Positions 6,642-12,107 of a stretch of DNA of 12,107 bases are shown piece by piece. The translations under genes were made by a program, and so were the position numbers. Every line of letters begins with the position of its first letter. Within the stretch, counting starts at the first letter, position 1. The notes below the pieces were generated by a model. It was given only the letters and a program-made list of their open reading frames with translations, made no database searches and was not told the origin of the DNA. The DNA comes from an uncultured Bacteroidales bacterium (GTDB taxonomy: Bacteria > Bacteroidota > Bacteroidia > Bacteroidales > P3), in the NCBI GenBank assembly GCA_937915785.1, contig CALGGY010000153.1, forward strand, positions 1-12,107, in the 5' to 3' direction.

Positions 6642-8318
6642 ATGAGAAAGATATTTATTTTTGGGATGGCCGTTGCCCTGAGCGCCGCCATCCCACTGAA
6701 AGCACAGACTTTGCTCGGCGGAAAGGTTACCGGCAATGTGCAAATCGATGCCCAAGTGTCGCGCGAAGATACCGCCATTGGCGCCGCCAAAGTGCCGGAG
6801 AAATTCCTTTCCAACGTGTTTGGCAACATATTGTACACCAACGGCAATTTCACCGCCGGCCTGCGTTTCGAGTCGTACCTTAACCCTATGCTCGGATTCG
6901 ACGACCAGTACAAAGGCTACGGCTTTGCCAACAAGTTTTTGGCCTACACCAACGACAAGTACGAGTTCACCCTTGGCAATTTCTACGAACAGTACGGCAA
7001 CGGACTTATTTTCCGCAGCTACGAGGACCGCAACCTTGGTCTCGACAACGCCATGATGGGCGTGAACGTGAAATTCCGTCCCTATAAGGGCATCACCCTG
7101 AAGGGGATGGTTGGCAAACAGCGCTACTATTGGGACTATGGTCCCGGCATTGTGCGCGGATTGGACGGCGAAATAGCCATCAACAGCTTGATTTCCAGCT
7201 GGGAAGAGGCTAAGACGCGTGTAACCCTTGGCGCCGGCTTTGTGAGCAAATACGAGGACGACGAAACCATTCTCGACAACGCCAACAGCGAGTACAAACT
7301 CAACCTGCCGCTCAACGTGGGGGCCGCCTCGTTCCGTTTCGACCTTAGCCACGGCCGATGGAACCTGCAAACCGAATACGCTTTCAAAAGTCAGGATCCC
7401 AATGCTACCAACAACTACATCTACAAAGGCGGCAACGCCCTGCTGGTGTCGGCATCGTACGCCCGCCGCGGATTAGGCATAAACCTGCAGGCCAAACGCG
7501 TGGACAACATGGGTTTCAAATCCAAACGCTCCGAAACGGGCGAAATGCTGTATATCAACTACTTGCCAGCCATGACCCGCCAGCACACCTACGCGCTGAT
7601 GAACATATATCCCTACGCCACACAGGTGAACGGCGAAATGGGCATTCAGGCCGACGTGGCCTACAATATAAAGAAAGGCACATGGCTCGGCGGCAAATAC
7701 GGCACCGACGTTAAAGTGAACTACGCACGTCTCCAATCCATCGACAAGCAGCAGCTCAACGACACCACACCCGTTGGCAAGATGGCTACCGACGGCTACA
7801 AGTCGAGTTTCTTTAAAACCGGCGATGAGATGTACTACGAGGATTTCAATGTGGAGATAAACAAAAAACTTTCGTCGAAGCTGAAACTCAACCTTATGTA
7901 CGCATATATCAGTTTCAACCCTGTGGTGGAAGGCCATTCGGGTGCCATGCACTACAACAACGTGACCGTGGCCGACCTCACCTACAAGATTAACTCCAAA
8001 CATGTGTTGCGCGGCGAGCTGCAGTGGCTGAAAACCAACGCGGCCTACACCTCCGACGACAAGCGCAGCGGCGACTGGGTCATGGCACTGGTGGAATACA
8101 ACTTCACATCCAAGTTCTTTGTATCCCTCTCCGACCAGTATAACTACAACGGTGGCGGACAGCACTATTTCAACATATCGGCCGGCTACACCCACAAAAC
8201 CACCCGCCTGCAGATAGGCTACGGCAAACAGCGCGAAGGCCTGCTGTGCATAGGCGGCGTTTGTCGTCAGGTTCCGGCCTCCAACGGATTGACACTATCT
8301 CTTACAAGCAGTTTCTAA
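6642..8318 (+). CDS. DUF6029-type predicted outer-membrane beta-barrel protein
   Basis: The 558-residue product starts at ATG 6642. An in-frame GTG at 6612 overlaps the previous gene and would bury the signal peptide, so I reject it. The signal peptide is MRKIFIFGMAVALSAAIPLKAQ. The rest is rich in alternating aromatic/polar strands (FTAGLRFESYL, YEFTLGNFYEQYGNG, ITLKGMVGKQRYYW), and the protein ends in phenylalanine, as barrels assembled by BAM do. From memory these segments resemble the Bacteroidales family DUF6029, whose function is undescribed; the assignment was not searched. The only cysteines in the mature protein are C536 and C541 (CIGGVC), in the last strand-turn region. It lies between two thioredoxin-fold genes, 10 nt and 15 nt away. 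Confidence 0.85.
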   Translation: MRKIFIFGMAVALSAAIPLKAQTLLGGKVTGNVQIDAQVSREDTAIGAAKVPEKFLSNVFGNILYTNGNFTAGLRFESYLNPMLGFDDQYKGYGFANKFLAYTNDKYEFTLGNFYEQYGNGLIFRSYEDRNLGLDNAMMGVNVKFRPYKGITLKGMVGKQRYYWDYGPGIVRGLDGEIAINSLISSWEEAKTRVTLGAGFVSKYEDDETILDNANSEYKLNLPLNVGAASFRFDLSHGRWNLQTEYAFKSQDPNATNNYIYKGGNALLVSASYARRGLGINLQAKRVDNMGFKSKRSETGEMLYINYLPAMTRQHTYALMNIYPYATQVNGEMGIQADVAYNIKKGTWLGGKYGTDVKVNYARLQSIDKQQLNDTTPVGKMATDGYKSSFFKTGDEMYYEDFNVEINKKLSSKLKLNLMYAYISFNPVVEGHSGAMHYNNVTVADLTYKINSKHVLRGELQWLKTNAAYTSDDKRSGDWVMALVEYNFTSKFFVSLSDQYNYNGGGQHYFNISAGYTHKTTRLQIGYGKQREGLLCIGGVCRQVPASNGLTLSLTSSF

Positions 8319-8333
8319 AAACCTTTTGCAACA

Positions 8334-9182
8334 ATGAAAAAAACAATCTTTGTATCGATAATAGCAGCTTTGGCAATGGTCATGGCATCGTGCGACAAAA
8401 TTGAAGAAGGCGAATACCTTGTATATTCCGGCAGCACCGCCACGTGGCAGGACGGCACGCATATCGCCAATCCACGAAACAGAGTGCTTTTGGAGAAATA
8501 CACCGGCATGCGCTGCACCAACTGTCCGCAGGCCGACACTGTAATAGCGGCTCTGCAAAGCTCCTACGGCGACAACCTTGTTGTGGTGGCAGTGCACGCC
8601 ATCGATGTGTTTGCCAAGCCTTACACCGGCAACGAAGACCTGCGTACCGAGGCCGGCAACGCATGGGTTGGATATTTTGGCATCACCAGCCTGCCCAAGG
8701 TTCTGGTAAACCGCTCAGGCGGACAGATGGCCGTTGCCGCCGCAGCCTCAGCCATAGAAGCAGCAATGGCGGCCACCCCCGCAGTGGCAATGGAACTTGG
8801 CGTTAGCTACGACAACTCCACCCGCAAACTGCGGATAACCCCTAACATTGAATTTCTGCAGGATATGGAAGGACAGCTCACTCTCACTTTGGTGATAACC
8901 GAGGACTCCATTACAGGCAGGCAGGCCTCCGGCTCCACGCATATCGAAAACTATGTTTACAACCACGTGCTGCGTACCGCCGTTACCGACCTCTGGGGTA
9001 CCGACATCGGGGGCGAGGGCAGGGCGGGGGAGTGCCGCAAAGGCACCTTCGGCTACACTCTGCCCGAAACATGGCCAAACGGCAAGTCAGTGGTTTCTCA
9101 GCGTTGCCATGTGGTGGCTTTTGTTTCCGACAAGGAAAACCGACAAATTTTGCAGAGCGCCGAAAGCAAAATCGTGCGCTGA
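8334..9182 (+). CDS. Omp28-related thioredoxin-fold lipoprotein
   Basis: The 282-residue product has a lipoprotein signal peptide with lipobox-like MASC, lipidated at C20. The VLLEKYTGMRCTNCPQAD segment (51-68) is the hallmark of Omp28-related proteins and carries a thioredoxin-like CxxC (C61, C64). GITSLPKVLVNR supplies a probable cis-proline (P121). Two more cysteines lie in the C-terminal beta-rich half (C234, C258) and could form a structural disulfide. The family takes its name from an outer-membrane protein of Porphyromonas; a redox role is inferred from the CxxC. It is the last gene of the four-gene run, 15 nt after the DUF6029 gene. No convincing terminator follows. Confidence 0.9.
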   Translation: MKKTIFVSIIAALAMVMASCDKIEEGEYLVYSGSTATWQDGTHIANPRNRVLLEKYTGMRCTNCPQADTVIAALQSSYGDNLVVVAVHAIDVFAKPYTGNEDLRTEAGNAWVGYFGITSLPKVLVNRSGGQMAVAAAASAIEAAMAATPAVAMELGVSYDNSTRKLRITPNIEFLQDMEGQLTLTLVITEDSITGRQASGSTHIENYVYNHVLRTAVTDLWGTDIGGEGRAGECRKGTFGYTLPETWPNGKSVVSQRCHVVAFVSDKENRQILQSAESKIVR

Positions 9183-9337
9183 AAAAATGCTTTTTGCAAT
9201 GTGAAAAATGACCAAAAACAGTCACAAAAGCGTCGAAAAGGGTTGCAAAACGGGCTGTCCAGTATAAAAAATATTGTTGAAAAATATTTGTAAATCAGGT
9301 GGTTGCAAATAAAAAGTAAAAAAAAAAAGAAAAAGGG

Positions 9338-9367
9338 TTGCAAAATGAAAAAAAAATAGTATTTTTG
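9338..9367 (+). promoter_or_regulatory. Bacteroidota promoter for rpmG-DUF4295
   Basis: The -33 element TTG (9338-9340) and the -7 element TATTTTTG (9360-9367) are separated by exactly 19 bp, matching the Bacteroidota consensus. The ATG of rpmG lies 21 nt past the -7 box. The rest of the 206-nt gap (9183-9388) holds no gene but contains several copies of the palindrome TTGCAA. Confidence 0.88.
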
Positions 9368-9388
9368 CAATCCCAAATTGATAGAAAA

Positions 9389-9577
9389 ATGGCAAAGAAA
9401 AATAAAGACGCAAGAGTTCAAGTGATACTTGAATGCACAGAGCAAAAGGCAAGCGGAGTTCCTGGCATGTCGCGCTATATCACGACCAAAAACAAAAAAA
9501 ACACTCCGGGTCGTATGGAATTGAAAAAATACAATCCATATCTGAAAAAAGTAACTGTTCACAAAGAAATCAAATAG
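9389..9577 (+). CDS. rpmG: 50S ribosomal protein L33 (bL33)
   Basis: The 62-residue, lysine-rich protein of the large ribosomal subunit carries the L33 core: VQVILECTEQ, then RYITTKNKKNTPGRMELKKY and NPYLKKVTVHKEIK. There is a single cysteine (C16) instead of the two CxxC pairs of zinc-binding L33, so this is the zinc-free (C-minus) form. The ATG at 9389 fits the family N-terminus MAKKNKDARV; an in-frame upstream ATG at 9338-9388 would overlap the promoter. The DUF4295 gene follows after 9 nt in the same operon. In many Bacteroidota rpmB lies directly upstream; it is not here. Confidence 0.97.
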   Translation: MAKKNKDARVQVILECTEQKASGVPGMSRYITTKNKKNTPGRMELKKYNPYLKKVTVHKEIK

Positions 9578-9586
9578 TATAGAATT

Positions 9587-9742
9587 ATGGCAAAGAAAGT
9601 TGTTGCAACACTGAAAACATCCTCGGGCAAGGATTTTGCAAAAGTTATCAGAACAGAACGTTCGCCCAAAACTGGCGCTTACATATTCAAAGAAACCATA
9701 GTGCCTTCAGACCAAGTGAAAGATTTTCTCGCAAAGAAATAA
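9587..9742 (+). CDS. DUF4295 family small basic protein (probable Bacteroidota-specific ribosomal protein)
   Basis: A 51-residue ORF: MAKKVVATLKTSSGKDFAKV, then a central RTERSPKTGAYIFKE and the C-terminus VKDFLAKK. It matches the DUF4295 family, found almost only in Bacteroidota directly after rpmG. I recall that cryo-EM of a Flavobacterium ribosome placed a protein of this kind in the large subunit (named bL38); the identity with this gene should be verified. The start is ATG 9587, preceded by A/T-rich sequence without a Shine-Dalgarno, and a terminator follows 25 nt after the stop. Genes this short are easily missed by gene callers. Confidence 0.92.
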   Translation: MAKKVVATLKTSSGKDFAKVIRTERSPKTGAYIFKETIVPSDQVKDFLAKK

Positions 9743-9767
9743 ATTTTTTTCATACGCTTTTGTTTTT

Positions 9768-9801
9768 AGCCTCTCGGGTTTTAATTCCTGAGGGGTTTTT
9801 T
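9768..9801 (+). terminator. Rho-independent terminator of rpmG-DUF4295
   Basis: Arms 9768-9778 and 9787-9797 form an 11-bp stem with a few G-U pairs and an 8-nt loop (TTTTAATT), then T's to 9801. The next 150 nt (9802-9950) hold no gene or signal I can support. Confidence 0.88.
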
Positions 9802-9947
9802 GTTTTTTGAAGTACAAAATGCGTTTGAAGGTGGCCGGCAAACTTGCGTGCCATACATAGTATTGATGTGGGGAGAAATACCTTGAACCGTTTTTTTCCC
9901 ATGTTGTGCCGCTATCTGTTGTTGCCATCGACAAAGAAGGAGACAAT

Positions 9948-9976
9948 AAAAAAAACACGGCCTTGAGACCGTGTTT
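9948..9976 (-). terminator. Rho-independent terminator of tRNA-Glu (minus strand)
   Basis: The 8-bp perfect stem AAACACGG/CCGTGTTT (9953-9960 with 9969-9976) has an 8-nt loop. On the minus strand it is followed by a T run (A's at 9948-9952). It begins one base after the tRNA's encoded CCA. Confidence 0.88.
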
Positions 9977-9977
9977 C

Positions 9978-10054
9978 TGGTACTGCTTGCGGGATTCGAA
10001 CCCGCGATCCTCAGACTGAGAATCTGATGTCCTGGACCACTAGACGAAAGCAGC
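9978..10054 (-). tRNA. tRNA-Glu (anticodon CUC), CCA encoded
   Basis: Reading the minus strand from 10054, the acceptor GCUGCUU pairs with AAGCAGU (7 bp; the first pair is G-U). The D arm GUCU/GGAC has a 9-nt loop typical of tRNA-Glu (GUCUAGUGGUCCAGGAC). The anticodon stem UCAGA/UCUGA has loop UUCUCAG, giving anticodon CUC (reads GAG). The variable loop is 5 nt. The T arm GCGGG/CCCGC has loop UUCGAAU. The discriminator is A, followed by an encoded CCA at 9978-9980. It is a single-gene transcription unit with its own promoter and terminator. Confidence 0.95.
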
Positions 10055-10076
10055 ATCCCATGTCGAAATGACTTTG

Positions 10077-10107
10077 CAAAGTTACGACTTTTTTTTCAAA
10101 TAACCAA
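10077..10107 (-). promoter_or_regulatory. Bacteroidota promoter for tRNA-Glu (minus strand)
   Basis: On the minus strand, TTG at 10107-10105 and TAACTTTG at 10084-10077 are 20 bp apart, matching the phylum consensus. The tRNA starts 22 nt past the -7 box. Confidence 0.85.
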
Positions 10108-10120
10108 TTTTTTTTTCGCA

Positions 10121-10158
10121 AAACAAAAAAAATGGCATCTTTTTGCAGATGCCATTTT
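10121..10158 (-). terminator. Rho-independent terminator after hydG (minus strand)
   Basis: An 11-bp perfect inverted repeat (10129-10139 with 10148-10158, core ATGGCATC/GATGCCAT) has an 8-nt loop. Read on the minus strand it is followed by a T run. It lies 43 nt past the hydG stop codon and ends the transcription unit before tRNA-Glu. Confidence 0.9.
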
Positions 10159-10201
10159 CTTCACAAATAAAGTTAATTACTTTTTAATCAGATGGTTATG
10201 G

Positions 10202-11608
10202 TTAGAAATAGATGTCTCTTTGACCTTCGCCGATTTTTTCGAGATTTTCCTCTATTTTGGGCACAAGGTTCTTGTGTTCCACATCTTGCAGCATTTTTTT
10301 TATCAGTTTCATGCCTTTTTCTTTCAGTTCTGGCGAAGCAAAATCTTCCAGATATTCGCGGAAAGTGAACATGGCGTTTGGCAGGCAGTACTGTTTTATG
10401 AGTCCGGGTTTGGCAAGGTCCATAAAGTCGTTGCCCACGCGTCCTTGTCGGTAGCAGCCTGTGCAGAACGATGGGATGTAGCCTTCGTCCACGAAAGTGG
10501 ATATCACCTCTTCCATTTCGCGGTGGTCGCCGAGGGCGAACTGGCTGCCGGTCTGGTTTTCCTCGTGTGCGTATGAGCCGGGGTTGGTGCGCGAGCCGGC
10601 GGAAATCTGGCTTATGCCGTAGTTGATAAGTTCGTTGCGCATGGCGGCACCTTCGCGGGTGGAGAGTATCATGCCGGTGTAGGGCAGTGCTATGCGAATG
10701 ATGGCCACCAGTTTTTTGAAGTCGTCGTCGTTTACAGGGTTGGGCACGTTTTCGGCGTCGGGAGCTCCAACGGCGGGTTCCATGCGAGGCACGGAAACGG
10801 TGTGCGGGCCGCAGCCGTAGCAGCGTTCAAGGTGGTTGGCGTGTTCTATCATGGCCAGCACTTCGAAACGGTAGTCGCCAAGTCCGAACAGTGCGCCAAT
10901 GCCCACGTCGTTGATGCCGCCTTCCTGTGCGCGGTCCATAACGGTGAGGCGGTATTCGTAGTCGGCCTTGGGAGTTCCGGCGGGGTGGAAACGTTTGTAA
11001 AGCACTGGGTCGTAGGTTTCTTGGAAACAAACGTAGGTACCTATCTTTTCGGCGTGCAGCCGTGCAAAGTCCTCCACGTCCATGGGTGCCAGCTCAATGT
11101 TGATACGGCGTATGTAGTCGCGTCCGCCGCGTTCTTTCACACCGTAAGTGGTGCGGATGGCCTCCACCATGTAGTCGGTGCCGTTTTTGTTGTTTTCGCC
11201 GCAGATTAGCAGCACCCGTTTGTGGCCTTGCAGCAGCAGTGCCGAGGTCTCTTGGGCAATCTCGTTCATGGTCAGTATCTTGCGGGCTATCAGCTTGTTG
11301 TCCTTGCGGAACGAGCAGTAGGTGCAGTTGTTCACGCAGATGTTGCCGGTGTAGATAGGGGCGAAAAGCACCAGGCGTTTGCCGTAGATCTCCTCTTTCA
11401 CTATTTTTGCGGTGTCCATAATTTTCTGGATGTGAGCCACATCCTCCACGCGGAGCAGCAGGGCCACTTCTTCGAGGCTCAGGCCTTTCAGTTTCAGGGC
11501 TTTGTTCAGCACCTCGTTGAGCTCGCTCTCGGTCGGGGTTTTGCCGTTGATAAGGCTATTCAGTTTATCGCGGTCGATAAACACTTTGTTGCGTTCTTCG
11601 ATGTTCAT
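10202..11608 (-). CDS. hydG: [FeFe]-hydrogenase H-cluster maturase, radical SAM tyrosine lyase HydG
   Basis: The 468-residue cytosolic radical SAM enzyme cleaves tyrosine to p-cresol, CO and cyanide. From these it builds the Fe(CO)2(CN)-cysteine synthon for the hydrogenase H-cluster. The radical SAM cluster motif C91-VNN-C95-TY-C98 is intact. The C-terminal CX2CX22C motif (C382, C385, C408) binds the auxiliary cluster and distinguishes HydG from the related thiamine enzyme ThiH. Other family blocks are ICGENNKNGTDYM, FQETYDPVLYKRFHPAGTPKADYEYR, CGPHTVSVPR and YRQGRVGNDFM. The length is normal. It starts 20 nt after the TM1266-family gene ends and shares its promoter. HydE and HydF, needed for maturation, are not in the window. 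The organism therefore very probably makes an [FeFe]-hydrogenase. Confidence 0.97.
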   Translation of the reverse strand: MNIEERNKVFIDRDKLNSLINGKTPTESELNEVLNKALKLKGLSLEEVALLLRVEDVAHIQKIMDTAKIVKEEIYGKRLVLFAPIYTGNICVNNCTYCSFRKDNKLIARKILTMNEIAQETSALLLQGHKRVLLICGENNKNGTDYMVEAIRTTYGVKERGGRDYIRRINIELAPMDVEDFARLHAEKIGTYVCFQETYDPVLYKRFHPAGTPKADYEYRLTVMDRAQEGGINDVGIGALFGLGDYRFEVLAMIEHANHLERCYGCGPHTVSVPRMEPAVGAPDAENVPNPVNDDDFKKLVAIIRIALPYTGMILSTREGAAMRNELINYGISQISAGSRTNPGSYAHEENQTGSQFALGDHREMEEVISTFVDEGYIPSFCTGCYRQGRVGNDFMDLAKPGLIKQYCLPNAMFTFREYLEDFASPELKEKGMKLIKKMLQDVEHKNLVPKIEENLEKIGEGQRDIYF

Positions 11609-11628
11609 ATTATAATGTATTAAATGTA

Positions 11629-11886
11629 TTATTGACTGATTTTTTGTTTCGGCACAATGGCTTTTACCTCGACAAAGGGCAAGCGTCCCAACTTTCCGGT
11701 CAGGGCGTTGATTTGGTCGAGGGTGGCCTCGATGACTATGTTGATGATATTCAAGCCTTTGTCGCGCAGTGGCAGGCCTTGGCGGGAAAGGATGTCATTG
11801 CTGTATTGCGACAGGTTGTCGTTAACCGATTTTACAGCGCTTTTGTCGCTGATTACTATTGTTATTGTTCCAATTCTCTTTTCCAT
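11629..11886 (-). CDS. TM1266-family [FeFe]-hydrogenase-associated putative regulator (ACT-like)
   Basis: This 85-residue protein has the pattern of the TM1266 family: MEKRIGTITIVISDKSAVKS, then GLPLRDKGLNIINIVIEATLDQINALTGKLGRLPFVEVKAIV. The family has a small beta-alpha-beta-beta-alpha-beta, ACT/NikR-C-like fold and occurs beside hydrogenase maturation genes. A regulatory role is proposed in annotations, but the mechanism and ligand are, to my knowledge, not established. There is no DNA-binding domain besides the small fold. It is the first gene of the unit and is followed 20 nt later by hydG. The ATG at 11886 fits the family N-terminus. Confidence 0.92.
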   Translation of the reverse strand: MEKRIGTITIVISDKSAVKSVNDNLSQYSNDILSRQGLPLRDKGLNIINIVIEATLDQINALTGKLGRLPFVEVKAIVPKQKISQ

Positions 11887-11911
11887 CAGGGGTTAAGCTT
11901 TTGGATTAGAC

Positions 11912-11924
11912 ATTGATTATCAAT
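11912..11924. promoter_or_regulatory. Perfect 13-bp palindrome in the hydrogenase-maturation leader (candidate operator)
   Basis: ATTGAT and ATCAAT are separated by one T. The site lies between the -7 box (11961-11968) and the ATG (11886), about 30-43 nt downstream of the expected transcription start. Arms TTGAT/ATCAA equal Fnr/Crp half-sites, but the spacer is 1 bp instead of 4, so a standard Fnr site is unlikely. Function is inferred only from symmetry and position. Confidence 0.4.
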
Positions 11925-11960
11925 TGCATACACTCGAAATTCTGTTTCCGAATGATTGTA

Positions 11961-11991
11961 CAAAAGTAGTTTTTTTTTTTCAAGAAAACAA
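11961..11991 (-). promoter_or_regulatory. Bacteroidota promoter for TM1266-hydG (minus strand)
   Basis: On the minus strand, TTG (11991-11989) and TACTTTTG (11968-11961) are 20 bp apart, the same geometry as the tRNA-Glu promoter. The leader to the ATG at 11886 would be about 65-70 nt. Confidence 0.85.
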
Positions 11992-12107
11992 TTTTTTTAA
12001 TTTTTTTTATAATTTGATAATTGTATGCGTTTGTGTAAGTTCCTGTATTTTAAGATTTTATAAATTAGTGTTTTTTTTTTTTTTTTCAGTTTTTTTTTTT
12101 TTTTTTT
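11992..12107. other. A/T-rich sequence with long T homopolymers at the window end, no gene seen
   Basis: This stretch is strongly A/T-rich and ends in T16-CAG-T18 (12071-12107). I see no ORF, tRNA or promoter consensus in it. Such a homopolymer end suggests a contig boundary or low-confidence sequence. Confidence 0.7.

Noticed and set aside
9707..10056. Minus-strand ORFs of 83-91 codons overlapping the tRNA-Glu and the rpmG-DUF4295 terminator
   Set aside because: They cross a tRNA and terminators, have no recognisable domain and read through low-complexity sequence.
10802..11623. Plus-strand ORFs of 133-135 codons opposite hydG
   Set aside because: hydG is intact and secure on the minus strand; these have no domain signature.
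11912..11924. Canonical Fnr box in the hyd leader
   Set aside because: The half-sites match but the spacer is 1 bp instead of 4, so it is reported only as a generic palindrome.

Overview
The window looks like a chromosomal piece of an anaerobic member of the Bacteroidota, probably order Bacteroidales. Four observations support this: (i) promoters of the TTG / 19-20 bp / TAnnTTTG type; (ii) start codons preceded by A-rich sequence rather than Shine-Dalgarno motifs; (iii) secreted proteins with type IX secretion (T9SS) C-terminal sorting domains, a streptopain-like C10 protease and BACON/InlB-like repeats; (iv) the rpmG-DUF4295 pair typical of the phylum. HydG and a TM1266-type protein imply [FeFe]-hydrogenase-based anaerobic metabolism. 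The window ends in long T homopolymers, so it may be the end of a contig.

Layout. 3-704 is the C-terminal part of adenosylhomocysteinase (ahcY), followed by tRNA-Arg(CCG) and a terminator. 962-1687 encodes a small secreted protein with a T9SS-like tail, followed by a terminator. 1808-4930 encodes a 1040-residue secreted C10 cysteine protease with BACON, three InlB-like repeats, a perfect 12-nt-unit tandem repeat linker and a T9SS tail; a strong terminator follows. 5116-9182 is a tightly spaced run of four genes behind one recognisable promoter: a long-chain polyprenyl synthase, a TlpA-like periplasmic thioredoxin, a DUF6029-type predicted outer-membrane barrel and an Omp28-type thioredoxin-fold lipoprotein. 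9389-9742 holds rpmG and the 51-residue DUF4295 gene behind a clear promoter and before a terminator. The rest is on the minus strand: tRNA-Glu(CUC) with its own promoter and terminator, then hydG and, upstream of it, the TM1266-family gene, sharing a promoter at 11961-11991.

How the genes fit together. The most interesting module is the envelope thiol-redox set (TlpA-like, DUF6029 barrel, Omp28 lipoprotein). Two thioredoxin-fold proteins flank a predicted barrel whose only two cysteines lie in its last hairpin, so the barrel could be a redox client. This is inference. The TM1266-hydG unit has a perfect 13-bp palindrome in its leader, a candidate operator. No CRISPR array, insertion sequence, phage gene or classical defence system is visible.
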